A stretch of DNA of 64,000 nt, from contig NZ_BAABKD010000009.1 in assembly GCF_039543645.1 (NCBI RefSeq), positions 248,001-312,000 of the forward strand, in the 5' to 3' direction. Source of the DNA: Paenalcaligenes hermetiae. Its GTDB lineage: Bacteria > Pseudomonadota > Gammaproteobacteria > Burkholderiales > Burkholderiaceae_B. Position numbers and translations under genes: made by a program. This document shows positions 42,436 to 51,892 of this stretch, piece after piece. The notes under the pieces were generated by a model. That model was not told the DNA's origin, ran no database searches, and saw only the letters and a list, made by a program, of their open reading frames with translations. Position 1 is the stretch's first letter. The number at the start of each line of letters is the position of its first letter.

Positions 42436-43977
42436 TTAGAATGCGCCGTTCTTTTTAAAGTCTTCGATCGCAGCACGTAATTCGGCCTCATCTTCACTGC
42501 TGAGCTTGTTATTTTCAGCAATGCGTTGTACCAAATCCGCGTTTTTACTGCGTAGCGAGTCTTTAAGCGCTTTTTCAAATGACAGAATCTGCTCTACTTC
42601 GAGGTCATCAAAATAACCGTTGTTCACAGCAAAAAGAGCCACTGCCATTTCCCACACGGGTAGTGTTACGTATTGTGGCTGTTTGAGCAGCTCAACCACA
42701 CGACGACCACGCTCTAGCTGACGGCGAGTTGCCTCGTCAAGATCCGAAGCAAACTGAGCAAAAGCAGCCAATTCACGATACTGAGCCAAGTCGGTACGAA
42801 TACCACCGGACATTTTCTTCATGATATTGGTTTGCGCTGCACCCCCCACACGCGATACGGAAATACCAGCATTAATCGCAGGACGGATACCGGAGTGGAA
42901 TAAGTCAGTTTCCAAGAAAATCTGACCGTCAGTAATCGAAATCACGTTTGTCGGTACGAAAGCCGATACGTCACCAGCTTGGGTCTCAATAATTGGCAAT
43001 GCAGTGAGAGAACCAGTTTTGCCTTTAACCGCACCGTTCGTGAATTTTTCTACGTAATCCGCATTCACACGAGCGGCACGCTCTAACAAGCGGGAGTGTA
43101 AGTAGAACACATCACCAGGGTAAGCTTCACGCCCTGGAGGACGACGTAGCAGCAAGGAAACCTGACGGTAAGCCCATGCCTGCTTGGTTAAGTCATCATA
43201 AACGATAAGAGCGTCTTCACCGCGATCACGGAAGTACTCACCCATCGTACAACCTGCATATGGAGCTAAGTACTGCATAGCGGCGGACTCAGAAGCCGAG
43301 GCAGCAACCACGATGGTGTACTCAAGTGCACCGTGCTCTTCGAGCTTACGTACTACGTTGTTAATAGTAGAGGCTTTTTGACCTACCGCAACGTAAATAC
43401 ATTTAACGTCTTTGCCTTTTTGGTTAATGATCGTGTCAACGGCAACCGCAGTTTTACCCGTTTGACGGTCACCAATAATCAACTCACGCTGACCACGACC
43501 AATTGGTACCATAGAGTCGATGGCTTTAATACCGGTCTGTAAAGGCTGATCAACAGACTGACGTGCAATTACCCCAGGGGCAACTTTTTCGATCACGTCG
43601 GTTTCTTTAGCATTTACCGGACCCTTACCATCGATAGGGTTACCTAGTGTATCTACCACTCGGCCTAATAGTTCAGGGCCTACTGGTACTTCAAGAATGC
43701 GACCTGTTGTTTTAACAGGGTCACCTTCGGAAATGCTGGTGTACTCACCTAAAATCACAGCACCAACGGAATCACGCTCTAAGTTAAGCGCTAAACCGAA
43801 GACGTTGTTAGGGAACTCGAGCATTTCGCCCTGCATCACATCGGATAAACCGTGGATGCGTGTAATACCGTCAGTCACGGATACCACCGTGCCTTGGGTG
43901 CGAACGTCTGTGGACACGCTTAAGCCTTCAATGCGGCTTTTTAGCAGTTCGCTGATCTCAGACGGGTTAAGTTGCAT
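42436..43977 (-). CDS. atpA: ATP synthase F1 subunit alpha
   Basis: Non-catalytic nucleotide-binding subunit of F1, 513 residues, the standard length. The start MQLNPSEISELLK and Walker A GDRQTGKTAVAVD (about 170-182) are seen. The family signature PAINAGISVSRVGGAAQ carries the arginine finger region. Order atpH-atpA-atpG is as in E. coli. Confidence 0.98.
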   Translation of the reverse strand: MQLNPSEISELLKSRIEGLSVSTDVRTQGTVVSVTDGITRIHGLSDVMQGEMLEFPNNVFGLALNLERDSVGAVILGEYTSISEGDPVKTTGRILEVPVGPELLGRVVDTLGNPIDGKGPVNAKETDVIEKVAPGVIARQSVDQPLQTGIKAIDSMVPIGRGQRELIIGDRQTGKTAVAVDTIINQKGKDVKCIYVAVGQKASTINNVVRKLEEHGALEYTIVVAASASESAAMQYLAPYAGCTMGEYFRDRGEDALIVYDDLTKQAWAYRQVSLLLRRPPGREAYPGDVFYLHSRLLERAARVNADYVEKFTNGAVKGKTGSLTALPIIETQAGDVSAFVPTNVISITDGQIFLETDLFHSGIRPAINAGISVSRVGGAAQTNIMKKMSGGIRTDLAQYRELAAFAQFASDLDEATRRQLERGRRVVELLKQPQYVTLPVWEMAVALFAVNNGYFDDLEVEQILSFEKALKDSLRSKNADLVQRIAENNKLSSEDEAELRAAIEDFKKNGAF

Positions 43978-44013
43978 GTTCAGACTCCTGGAATCCTGTA
44001 TTCTGGCCTGCGA

Positions 44014-44550
44014 TCAAGCTGCCAGTGTGTCGCGCATGCGGGCCAGTTGGGCCTGCACGGAAGTGTCTAGTACTTGGTCACCAACCATTACGCGTACACC
44101 ACCGATCAAAGTAGCGTCCACGGTCACCACAGGCTTGAGCTTTAAGCCAAATTTCTTTTCGAGCGCAGCGACGAGATCGGCGATTTGCTCGGGGCTTAGT
44201 TCAAAGGCGCTAGTAATATGCGCTAGCTCCGTACCTTCGAGTTGGTGTTTCAAAGCGTCGAATTGCTCTGAGATATAAGGCAAAAGTAATACTCGGCCTT
44301 TATCTACGAGTAACTCGAGGAAGTTCCGCGCTTTGTCAGAAAGCGGGGTTTTCATCAGACCTGCAAAAAGCTCATAACGCTGTTGGTTAGATAGCCCTGG
44401 TGTTTTTAGGGTTTCTCTAACGTCTGGGTGACCGGCCACCTGAGCCATTTCGGACAACAGGGCCGACCACTGCTCTAGCGTACCCTCATTGCGTACAGAC
44501 GCAAAAAGAGCCTCGGCGTAAGGTCTGGCAATAGTCGATAGTTCAGCCAT
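44014..44550 (-). CDS. atpH: ATP synthase F1 subunit delta
   Basis: Peripheral-stalk subunit joining F1 to the b dimer, 178 residues. The N-terminal helical domain starts MAELSTIARPYAEALFA, and the C-terminal part includes the conserved DATLIGGVRVMVGDQVLD. It starts 14 bases after atpF and precedes atpA by 36 bases. Confidence 0.96.
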   Translation of the reverse strand: MAELSTIARPYAEALFASVRNEGTLEQWSALLSEMAQVAGHPDVRETLKTPGLSNQQRYELFAGLMKTPLSDKARNFLELLVDKGRVLLLPYISEQFDALKHQLEGTELAHITSAFELSPEQIADLVAALEKKFGLKLKPVVTVDATLIGGVRVMVGDQVLDTSVQAQLARMRDTLAA

Positions 44551-44564
44551 GGCCTGCCTTCAGA

Positions 44565-45035
44565 TTAAAGTTGAGCCTTAAGCTGCTCTAGCAGCTCGGC
44601 ATGCGCTTTGGAGTCAACTTCGCGTTGCAAGATCTGCTCAGCGCCTTTAACTGCCAATACCGCAACTTCGCCACGCAGTGTGTCGCGTAAGCGTTGCACT
44701 TCTTGTGCGGCATCTTGTTGAGCCTGCGCAATGATGCGCGCTTTTTCCGCTTCTGCCTCATGGCGAGCCTGTTCGATTAGCGCAGCAGCTTGCTTTTCAG
44801 CTTCGGCCAAGCGCGAATGGTTATCAGACTTTGCGGATGCTTCCATCAGACTGATACGCGCCTGAGCTTGTGCTAGGTCAGCCTTGCCTTTTTCGGCAGC
44901 AGCCAAACCATCAGCGATTTTCTGGCGACGATCATCGATTGCTTTTGTCAAGGGAGGCCATACGAATTTCATCGTAAACCATGCCAAGACGAAAAACACG
45001 ATCATCTGAAAAAAGAGAGTCGCGTTTAAATTCAC
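44565..45035 (-). CDS. atpF: ATP synthase Fo subunit b
   Basis: Peripheral-stalk subunit, 156 residues. One N-terminal membrane helix (about 6-24, LFFQMIVFFVLAWFTMKFVW) leads to a long charged helix with hendecad-like Ala/Glu/Lys/Arg composition, which dimerises and binds delta. The 141-base gap upstream, after atpE, contains a GTCCGC/GCGGAC hairpin (45144-45165). Confidence 0.96.
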   Translation of the reverse strand: MNLNATLFFQMIVFFVLAWFTMKFVWPPLTKAIDDRRQKIADGLAAAEKGKADLAQAQARISLMEASAKSDNHSRLAEAEKQAAALIEQARHEAEAEKARIIAQAQQDAAQEVQRLRDTLRGEVAVLAVKGAEQILQREVDSKAHAELLEQLKAQL

Positions 45036-45143
45036 GGTCGTTTCCCTTATATACCACTCGTGTCCGGCGCTAGTAGGAAGCTACCTGACACCATCTAATC
45101 AAGCCGCTAGCGGCGCGTATATGAGCACCGCTCACGACTGCCT

Positions 45144-45165
45144 GTCCGCCTTAGGGCAAGCGGAC
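45144..45165 (-). other. Hairpin in the atpE-atpF gap
   Basis: GTCCGC-N10-GCGGAC lies immediately downstream of atpE on the operon transcript. A second palindromic segment (GCCGCTAGCGGC, 45109-45120) follows. Such intercistronic structures can protect the atpE end of the mRNA and raise c-subunit yield; this role is inferred. Confidence 0.5.
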
Positions 45166-45176
45166 CCGCGCCGCAA

Positions 45177-45419
45177 TTAACCAATAAATGGGTTAGCGAA
45201 CGCAAACAACATAGCAATACCAACACCAATTAGGAAGGCCGCATCAATTAGACCTGCTAAAAGGAACATTTTGGTTTGCAAAGCGTTCATTAGCTCAGGC
45301 TGACGAGCAGAGGCTTCTAGGTATTTACCACCCATTAGGGCGATACCGATACTGGCACCAAACGCACCCAGACCGACGATAATACCGCAAGCAAGGGCAA
45401 CGAAAGCAACGTTGGTCAT
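45177..45419 (-). CDS. atpE: ATP synthase Fo subunit c
   Basis: Proton-carrying ring subunit, 80 residues with two membrane helices (about 4-26 and 49-74) joined by the polar loop with ARQPE. The ion-binding carboxylate is the aspartate in LAGLIDAAFLIGVG. No sodium-type glutamine/threonine ligand set is visible, so proton coupling is expected. It lies between atpB and atpF, the latter after an unusually long 141-base gap. Confidence 0.97.
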   Translation of the reverse strand: MTNVAFVALACGIIVGLGAFGASIGIALMGGKYLEASARQPELMNALQTKMFLLAGLIDAAFLIGVGIAMLFAFANPFIG

Positions 45420-45525
45420 GACAACTCCTTGGTTAAAAATCTTGTGAGTTCAAAATTACAAAAAAACGGCGTAGCAGAGGAATTCTGCATCCCGATTTTG
45501 GTGACCGACCAAAATCGGAAACTGA

Positions 45526-46407
45526 TTAATGGCCTTCGTGAGCCTGACCTACATAGACGAGTGTCAGCATCATGAAAATAAATGCCTGTAGCAGCACGAT
45601 CAAGATGTGGAAAATGGCCCACACCGAACCGGCTAATACATGGCCAATACCCAAGCCAAGGCTTGCGCCATTAAACCCTGTCCATGCACCGCCTAGTAAA
45701 GCGATAAGCATGAAAACTAATTCACCAGCAAACATGTTGCCGAACAACCGCATACCGAGAGACACGGTTTTAGCACCGTACTCAATCAGGTTGAGGAGAA
45801 TATTAAATGGTGAAAGCAATACACCTGCAATCCCACCAAACGTGAAGGGAGCAGTAAAGAGTTCTTTGACGAAACCACCGGGCTTTTTGATCTTGATGCC
45901 GTAGTAAAGTGTGAGTAACAGCACACCTAAAGACATACCCATAGGTACGTTCAAGTCAGCAGTAGGCAAGATGCGATGGTAATACAAGGGATCGCCAGCT
46001 TCAGCGCCTAGGCCTGTTACAGCAAATGTCCAGGGCAACAAGTCGACAGGGAGTAAGTCGAGCACGTTCATGAGGACGATCCAGAGGAAAACGGTGAGTG
46101 CAAGAGGCGCCACAAAACGGCGGGATTCTTCACTAGGAACGATAGATTTAGCTTGGTCTTCTACCCAGCCAACAAGAATTTCAATCGCGGCCTGAAAGCG
46201 CCCAGGTACACCAGCTGTAGCCTTGCGCGCGGCACGGTACATGATGTAGATGGCAATAAGACCCATGAGCAACGACCAAAAAGCGGAGTCGTAGTTGATA
46301 ACGCTGAAATTGGCGATTACATCTTGTTTTTCCCCGATGTTGTTCAAATGAACGAGGTGATGTTGAATGTAATCTGACTGAGGCGAATTAGCACTAGCAG
46401 CAGCCAT
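45526..46407 (-). CDS. atpB: ATP synthase Fo subunit a
   Basis: Stator channel subunit, 293 residues with about six membrane helices. The essential arginine is in SLGMRLFGNMFAGELVF. The long N-terminus containing YIQHHLVHLNN is typical of betaproteobacterial AtpB. It is preceded by atpI (41-base gap) and followed by atpE. Confidence 0.96.
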   Translation of the reverse strand: MAAASANSPQSDYIQHHLVHLNNIGEKQDVIANFSVINYDSAFWSLLMGLIAIYIMYRAARKATAGVPGRFQAAIEILVGWVEDQAKSIVPSEESRRFVAPLALTVFLWIVLMNVLDLLPVDLLPWTFAVTGLGAEAGDPLYYHRILPTADLNVPMGMSLGVLLLTLYYGIKIKKPGGFVKELFTAPFTFGGIAGVLLSPFNILLNLIEYGAKTVSLGMRLFGNMFAGELVFMLIALLGGAWTGFNGASLGLGIGHVLAGSVWAIFHILIVLLQAFIFMMLTLVYVGQAHEGH

Positions 46408-46448
46408 CTGTAATTACCCTGTTATGTTAAAGGCCCTTAAGCCCACGA

Positions 46449-46883
46449 TTAAGGCAGCTTGCCCAGAGCAAGCAGCACTACGTAACCCTTTAAAACACCT
46501 ATCAAACCAAACAGCAAGGCAGGCCAAACCAACCACTCGTGAAACTGCCATGCTGCCACACCTAGTATAGCGATTGCTGTTCCGAGTTTAAACGCCTCTC
46601 CCCAAAAAAAGGACATAGCATTGGCGTTGGCGCCACCAATCAAACCCAACAATAAGCGCACCGCAAAAATGGCATTAGGTACAAAATATGCCCCAGCTCC
46701 GACCAGTGCCGAAACGGCTGCATATGTTCCCCCCCACCATGCTGAAAGCAAAATGGTGAGTAACGCCAAACTAGCCTGCGCTATGAGCACCTGTACTATA
46801 CCCAATGAGGAACGCTGCGCCAAACGCTGGCGTTGCTCTGGGCTAAGCACAATGGCTTCGATTTCTGTTTGATTTCCAGTCAT
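46449..46883 (-). CDS. atpI: ATP synthase subunit I
   Basis: Small hydrophobic accessory protein of the operon, thought to help c-ring assembly or magnesium supply. From the ATG at 46883 it has 144 residues with four membrane helices (from GIVQVLIAQASLALLTI onwards). An ATG 15 codons upstream (46928) has its AGGA only two bases away and adds a non-conserved tail, so the shorter start is preferred, though uncertain. First gene of the atp operon. Confidence 0.85.
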   Translation of the reverse strand: MTGNQTEIEAIVLSPEQRQRLAQRSSLGIVQVLIAQASLALLTILLSAWWGGTYAAVSALVGAGAYFVPNAIFAVRLLLGLIGGANANAMSFFWGEAFKLGTAIAILGVAAWQFHEWLVWPALLFGLIGVLKGYVVLLALGKLP

Positions 46884-47034
46884 AGTATCCGAAGAATATG
46901 ACTGATTAGGCCCGTTGACCCGCCGCATATCCTAATGGTTTCCATAAATTTTTGCAAAGAAGCTTTGATTCATAAGCCCTTTTTGCGCTAAATTGAACGT
47001 AACAAAGAACATGCCGTCGGCGTCAAGCCCATGA

Positions 47035-47064
47035 AGTATAGCTTCATTTTTTTGTTGCAAGCAA
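47035..47064 (-). promoter_or_regulatory. Candidate promoter of the ATP synthase operon
   Basis: On the minus strand TTGCTT, an 18-base spacer and TATACT form a sigma-70-like promoter about 150 bases upstream of atpI. It sits in the only sizeable gap before the operon, downstream of the enoyl-CoA hydratase gene. Confidence 0.5.
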
Positions 47065-47117
47065 ATCTGTTTTGCTTTTTGTGTAACAAAAAACAGCAAA
47101 TTCTAAGCAAAAGCCAC

Positions 47118-47170
47118 AAAAACCCCCACTGAAAACCTCTTGCAAGGCGCTTAAAATAAGGCTTTCAGTG
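47118..47170 (-). terminator. Weak terminator candidate after the enoyl-CoA hydratase gene
   Basis: On the minus strand CACTGAAAGCCT pairs with AGGTTTTCAGTG (one mismatch-like G-T position) around a long loop and is followed by GGGGTTTTTG. The G-run before the U-run makes it less than ideal. Confidence 0.45.
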
Positions 47171-47180
47171 ATTTTTGAAA

Positions 47181-47957
47181 TTATTTGTGCTTAAAGTCAG
47201 GCTGACGCTTTTCTACAAATGCCGCCATCCCTTCTTTTTGGTCTTCGGTGGAAAACAGCGCATGAAAGTTGCGACGCTCGAACATTAGGCCTTCGCTTAG
47301 ACCGCTTTCATAAGCGCGATTGATGCTCTCTTTAGCCATCATCACAGAAGGCAAGGACATGCTTGCAATCGTTTGCGCGACTTCCATGGTTTTTTCCATG
47401 AGTTGCTCAGTAGGCACAACGCGTGATACGAGTCCCATTTGATCGGCTTCTTGCGCGCTAATCATACGCGCTGTCAACACCAAGTCCATGGCTTTAGCTT
47501 TACCAATCGCACGGGGTAAACGCTGGGTGCCACCATAGCCAGGAATAATACCCAACTTGATTTCAGGCTGCCCAAAACGCGCATTCTCAGCGGCAATAAT
47601 CATATCGCATAGCATAGCTAGCTCGCAGCCACCACCTAATGCATACCCAGCTACAGCGGCAATCAGTGGCTTACGCACATCACGCAAATATTGCCAATCA
47701 CCACCTAAGTAGTCCGCATTGTACACATCACTAAAATTCCATTGGCTCATTGCGCCAATATCAGCCCCTGCCGCAAACGCTTTTTCGTTACCCGTTAATA
47801 CAATGACGCTGATGTTTGGGTCAGCTTCAAAGCCTCGGATCGCTTGCGCTAGCTCAGCAACCACCTCATTGCTCAGGGCATTCAGGGCTTTAGGACGGTT
47901 TAATGTTAAAACAGCCACACGACCATGGGTTTGGACTAAAACTAAGGGTTCGCTCAC
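47181..47957 (-). CDS. Enoyl-CoA hydratase
   Basis: Crotonase-fold enzyme that hydrates trans-2-enoyl-CoA, 258 residues. The oxyanion-hole segments are AFAAGADIGAM (about 60-70) and GYALGGGCELAML (about 103-115, containing one catalytic glutamate); the second catalytic glutamate is in FGQPEIKLGIIPGYGGTQRL. It resembles PaaF/short-chain hydratases and could act with the PaaH-type dehydrogenase at 28.6-30.1 kb, but they are not adjacent. It diverges from the M61 peptidase gene by 32 bases. Confidence 0.92.
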   Translation of the reverse strand: MSEPLVLVQTHGRVAVLTLNRPKALNALSNEVVAELAQAIRGFEADPNISVIVLTGNEKAFAAGADIGAMSQWNFSDVYNADYLGGDWQYLRDVRKPLIAAVAGYALGGGCELAMLCDMIIAAENARFGQPEIKLGIIPGYGGTQRLPRAIGKAKAMDLVLTARMISAQEADQMGLVSRVVPTEQLMEKTMEVAQTIASMSLPSVMMAKESINRAYESGLSEGLMFERRNFHALFSTEDQKEGMAAFVEKRQPDFKHK

Positions 47958-47989
47958 ATTGCCTCCGCTTATTTCGTAAAATAAAAGTT

Positions 47990-49768
47990 ATGGAACAAGA
48001 TATTATTTTTTACCGCCTTTGTTTCGATGACCTATCTGGCCATCGCCTCACAGTTAGTCTAAGTATTCCGCAACCAGACCCCTCTGGTCAAAGGGTGTTT
48101 TTACCTGCGTGGATACCAGGCAGTTACTTAATTCGTGACTTCAGTCGTCAAATAGAAAGCATACAAGCTTTTGCGCAAGAAAAGCCAATTCGTATCCAAA
48201 AAATCAATAATCACGAGTGGCTTTGTGAGCCTTGCGCTGGCGAACTACGTATCGAATATACCGTTTATGCCTGGGACTTATCAGTGCGCAGTGCACATGT
48301 GGATGATAGCCATGCTTTTTTTAATGGCACAAGTGTGTTTTTGGGGGTGAGTGGCCAGGAACATAAACGCTGTCAAGTAGACGTGGTCGCCCCTAAAGGA
48401 AAAAACTGGCAGGTTTATACCAGCATGCCCGAGGCCGCCACCCACCCAAATGCCGCGCCACGCCATGGCTTTGGTGTCTACGAGGCACCTGATTATGATG
48501 CCTTTATTGACCACCCTTTTGAAATTGGCACCCCACAATATGTGCGCTTTTACGCCCATGGTGCGTTGCATGAGATGGTATTTACCGGGGTGGTTCCTGA
48601 GCTTGATTTAACACGTATTGCTGCCGATGTACAAAAAATCTGTGAAGCACAAATCGAGCTATTTGAACCAGAAAGTCGTGATATTCCCTTTTTAGACAGC
48701 TCTGATCGATATGTGTTCATGACCATGGTCACAGCGGATGGTTATGGTGGGCTTGAGCATCGCAGCTCTACTGCTCTGATGACCTCACGCTCTGACTTAC
48801 CAACAGTTCACTGCGACCCAAATAAAAAAAGCCAGGGGTATCAAGACTTCTTAGGGCTGGTGAGCCATGAGTATTTTCATACATGGAACGTCAAGCGTAT
48901 CAAACCCAAAGCCTTTGCTCCCTATGACCTATTACGCGAGAACCACACTCAATTACTATGGGTATTTGAAGGCTTTACCTCGTACTACGATGAGCTCATG
49001 CTCTGGCGCTCGGGTGTCATTGATCACACTACATTTTTAGCACGTCAAGCCCGCACTATTACTCAAGTGATGCGCCAAGGCGGTCGCAAAAAACAGTCCG
49101 TAGCGGAGAGCTCATTTGACACATGGACGCGTTTCTACAAGCAAGATGAAAACTCGCCAAACGCCTTGGTTAGTTACTACAGTAAAGGCGCTTTGGTAGC
49201 ACTAGCTCTGGATTTATACATCCAACACCACAGCCAAAATGCGAAAAGCCTCGATGATGTCATGCGTCTTTTATGGCAACGTTATGGCAAACACTTTTAT
49301 CGCGGCCAAGCATTAGGCATCGAAGAAAATGCAATGCCCGCACTCATTCAGGAAGCCACGGGCGTGGATGTATCGGCGCTCATCCAACGCTATGCAGAGG
49401 GGCGTGAAGACCCTCCTTTAATCGAGCTCTTTGGCTTGCATGGCATCACCCTTCAAGCCAAAGCTCCTGCTCAGCCCTCTTTAGACGTACGTCTCAAAGA
49501 ACAACCACAAGGGTTACAAATCCTGACTGTTTATGAAAATGGCGCAGCGCACCGTGCAGGCTTATCAGCTGGCGACTGGGTGGTTGCTATCGATGGCTTG
49601 CGTGTACAAACACAACAGCAATGGGATCAGCGACTTCAGCGTTATGGGCTAGGCGCATCCTTAGACATCCATGTGTTTCGTCGTGATGAATTACGCTGCT
49701 ACACCGTCACGCTTTCTGAAAGCATTGCTAAGGAATATGAGTTTACCCATGACACCAACACCAACTAA
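47990..49768 (+). CDS. M61 family metallopeptidase (glycyl aminopeptidase-like) with PDZ domain
   Basis: A 592-residue zinc peptidase from the ATG at 47990; the longer frame overlaps the divergent hydratase gene. Zinc ligands are in the HEYFHTWNVKRIKP motif (HExxH, about 290) and the downstream glutamate in WVFEGFTSYYDEL. A C-terminal PDZ domain (about 500-575) includes AGLSAGDWVVAIDGL. No signal peptide is evident, so it is likely cytosolic. M61 relatives release N-terminal glycine or alanine. It leads a group with the SDR, folB and ttcA genes. Confidence 0.9.
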   Translation: MEQDIIFYRLCFDDLSGHRLTVSLSIPQPDPSGQRVFLPAWIPGSYLIRDFSRQIESIQAFAQEKPIRIQKINNHEWLCEPCAGELRIEYTVYAWDLSVRSAHVDDSHAFFNGTSVFLGVSGQEHKRCQVDVVAPKGKNWQVYTSMPEAATHPNAAPRHGFGVYEAPDYDAFIDHPFEIGTPQYVRFYAHGALHEMVFTGVVPELDLTRIAADVQKICEAQIELFEPESRDIPFLDSSDRYVFMTMVTADGYGGLEHRSSTALMTSRSDLPTVHCDPNKKSQGYQDFLGLVSHEYFHTWNVKRIKPKAFAPYDLLRENHTQLLWVFEGFTSYYDELMLWRSGVIDHTTFLARQARTITQVMRQGGRKKQSVAESSFDTWTRFYKQDENSPNALVSYYSKGALVALALDLYIQHHSQNAKSLDDVMRLLWQRYGKHFYRGQALGIEENAMPALIQEATGVDVSALIQRYAEGREDPPLIELFGLHGITLQAKAPAQPSLDVRLKEQPQGLQILTVYENGAAHRAGLSAGDWVVAIDGLRVQTQQQWDQRLQRYGLGASLDIHVFRRDELRCYTVTLSESIAKEYEFTHDTNTN

Positions 49769-50510
49769 GACCGCCTTAGTCACGGGTGCCGCCAAGCGCC
49801 TTGGTAAGCATATCGCCCTTAGCCTCGCGGCTGAGGGTTGGGATATTGCCTTACACTACCACCGCTCTGAAAAAGACGCCCTTGCCACGGCCACCCGTAT
49901 CCGTGAACTAGGGCGCCGGTGCGAACTGTTTTGTGCAGACCTACAGCAACAAGATGCCGGCCAGCAGCTGATGCAAGCCGTGATCACACGTCTGGGTCCC
50001 GTGCAACTGCTGGTTAACAATGCTGCGCGTTTTGAATACGATAGTGCCGCTGATTTTTCTAGTGAATGCCTCCAAGAGCATCTCGGCTCCAATCTCATCG
50101 CCCCCTTACAGCTTATTCAAGCCCTAGGCGCACAAAAACCACAAAAAACGCCAGCTGTGGCAATAAACCTGCTCGACCAAAAGCTTTGGGGCTACAATCC
50201 TGATTTTTTCTCATACACCTTATGCAAAGCAGCGCTAAAATCCGCTACGATTATGATGGCGCAAGCGCTCGCTCCGCATGTACGTGTAGTAGGCATCGCT
50301 CCTGGTTTGACTTTACCTAGCCATCTCCAAAGCCCAGAAGACTTTGCGCGTACGCATCGGCTTTCTCCTTTGGGACACGGCAGTAGTGTCGATGACATTT
50401 GTCGAACCGTGCTATACGTCGTCAACACCCCCAGTATTACTGGCAGCTGTATTGTGGTGGACGGAGGGCAGCACTTAATGGGTCTACAGCGCGACTTTAG
50501 CCTACTTTAA
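49749..50510 (+). CDS. Short-chain dehydrogenase, pteridine reductase/FolM-like
   Basis: A 253-residue NADPH-dependent reductase. The cofactor motif TGAAKRLGKHIA includes the arginine typical of pteridine reductases (TGxxxRLG). The catalytic Tyr-x3-Lys is YTLCKAALK, and NNAARFEY is the NNAA motif. Immediate downstream folB supports a role on dihydro-pterins. The ATG at 49749 overlaps the M61 gene by 20 bases; an ATG four codons upstream with AAGGA close by is an alternative start. Confidence 0.82.
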   Translation: MTPTPTKTALVTGAAKRLGKHIALSLAAEGWDIALHYHRSEKDALATATRIRELGRRCELFCADLQQQDAGQQLMQAVITRLGPVQLLVNNAARFEYDSAADFSSECLQEHLGSNLIAPLQLIQALGAQKPQKTPAVAINLLDQKLWGYNPDFFSYTLCKAALKSATIMMAQALAPHVRVVGIAPGLTLPSHLQSPEDFARTHRLSPLGHGSSVDDICRTVLYVVNTPSITGSCIVVDGGQHLMGLQRDFSLL

Positions 50511-50529
50511 TTTTGGAAGTACCGGTTTT

Positions 50530-50901
50530 ATGATTACCCCCCCGTTTTTGCGTCGAATTTTTTTAAATAAGCTAACGATTGACGCACGTATTGGGATCCT
50601 AGAGCATGAATTACGCGCTACCCAACCCATTTATGTTGATGCAGAGTTTGATACCTTAGTCACAGCGCGTTGCAACGACCAAGACATACATAGTGTTTTA
50701 GACTACCGCCAACTACGACAGACTATTATTGATTGCTGTACCCAAGAGCATGTTAATCTTTTAGAAACATTGATTGAGCGTACTGCACAAGCGATCTTAG
50801 AGCGCTTTCCTTCCGTACAGCGCGTTAAACTACGAATTAGTAAACCCCAAGCATTTACCGACTGTGAAGCGGTGGGTATTGAAATTGAACTACAGCGTTA
50901 A
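50530..50901 (+). CDS. folB: Dihydroneopterin aldolase
   Basis: Folate-pathway aldolase giving 6-hydroxymethyl-dihydropterin, 123 residues. Seen are the IGILEHELRATQPIYVDAEF segment with the substrate-binding glutamate, SVLDYRQLRQTI and VNLLETLIERTA, and the catalytic lysine region RISKPQAF. It follows the FolM-like gene by 19 bases and precedes ttcA by two bases. Confidence 0.92.
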   Translation: MITPPFLRRIFLNKLTIDARIGILEHELRATQPIYVDAEFDTLVTARCNDQDIHSVLDYRQLRQTIIDCCTQEHVNLLETLIERTAQAILERFPSVQRVKLRISKPQAFTDCEAVGIEIELQR

Positions 50902-50903
50902 TT

Positions 50904-51863
50904 ATGAACACTCAGGATTTCCCTACTAAAGCAGAGCTAAAACAAAAGCACGAAAATAACAAATTAGAAAAACGGTTATTAAGGGAGACCGGACGTGCTA
51001 TTGCTGACTTTAATATGATTGAAGACGGCGATAAAGTCATGGTGTGTTTATCTGGGGGTAAAGACTCGTATGGTTTATTAGATATTCTATTAAAACTAAA
51101 AGCCCGTGCGCCGATTCATTTTGATATTGTGGCGGTTAACCTAGACCAAAAACAACCTGGTTTCCCAGCAGATGTACTCCCTAATTATTTAGAAAGCATT
51201 GGGGTGGATTACCACATTGAAACGCAGGATACTTATTCCATTGTCACCCGTGTTATCCCCGAGGGCAAAACTTATTGCTCGCTTTGCTCCCGTTTGCGTC
51301 GTGGTATTTTATACCGGGTGGCAGAACAGCTGGGGGCAACTAAAATTGCGTTGGGTCACCACCGGGATGATATTTTAGCCACATTTTTCTTGAATTTATT
51401 TTATGGCGGCCGCTTAAAAGCGATGCCTCCTAAACTCCAATCCGATAATGGTAAGCATATTGTGATTCGCCCTTTATCCTATGTAGCAGAAAAAGATCTT
51501 ATCGCTTATGCAAAATTGCGTAACTTTCCCATCATTCCCTGTAATTTATGTGGCTCTCAGGAAAACCTAAAGCGCCAAGAAGCAAATCGTATGATTGCAG
51601 AGTGGGATAAAAAATACCCGGGGCGCACATGGAATGTGTTTGGAGCACTGAATACCGTTGTACCCTCACATTTAATGGATAGGAATTTATTCGACTTTGC
51701 TAATTTAGCAATTACCGGCGAAGCAGACCCAGAGGGAGATACGGCTTTTGATGCGCAGGACTTTAGTCCAGCCCCTGAAGCGGTACGCTTTGGCGATACG
51801 AATACCGAGCCCACAGCATCAGTGCAGCCTATGCCTAAGGTGATTCCTATTCAACGCCAATAA
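50904..51863 (+). CDS. ttcA: tRNA 2-thiocytidine(32) synthetase TtcA
   Basis: Thiolates cytidine 32 of certain tRNAs, using ATP and an iron-sulfur cluster. It has 319 residues. The PP-loop is SGGKDSYGLLD (about 51-61), the CxxC pair is CSLCSRLRRG (about 125), and a third cysteine lies in PCNLCGSQENLKRQ. It ends the M61-SDR-folB-ttcA group at a GC-rich terminator. Confidence 0.95.
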   Translation: MNTQDFPTKAELKQKHENNKLEKRLLRETGRAIADFNMIEDGDKVMVCLSGGKDSYGLLDILLKLKARAPIHFDIVAVNLDQKQPGFPADVLPNYLESIGVDYHIETQDTYSIVTRVIPEGKTYCSLCSRLRRGILYRVAEQLGATKIALGHHRDDILATFFLNLFYGGRLKAMPPKLQSDNGKHIVIRPLSYVAEKDLIAYAKLRNFPIIPCNLCGSQENLKRQEANRMIAEWDKKYPGRTWNVFGALNTVVPSHLMDRNLFDFANLAITGEADPEGDTAFDAQDFSPAPEAVRFGDTNTEPTASVQPMPKVIPIQRQ

Positions 51864-51867
51864 GGTG

Positions 51868-51892
51868 AAAAAGGCGGCTCCTGCCGCCTTAT
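51868..51892 (+). terminator. Terminator after ttcA
   Basis: AAGGCGGC-TCCT-GCCGCCTT, flanked by A-rich sequence on the left and TATC on the right. It lies between convergent ttcA and the XRE-type regulator; the U-run is short on the plus strand. Confidence 0.65.

Noticed and set aside
43697..44278. Long open frame (193 codons) antisense to atpA and atpH
   Set aside because: Lies opposite strongly conserved genes, has Ser/Arg/Val-rich shadow composition, and no ribosome site or homology was recognised.
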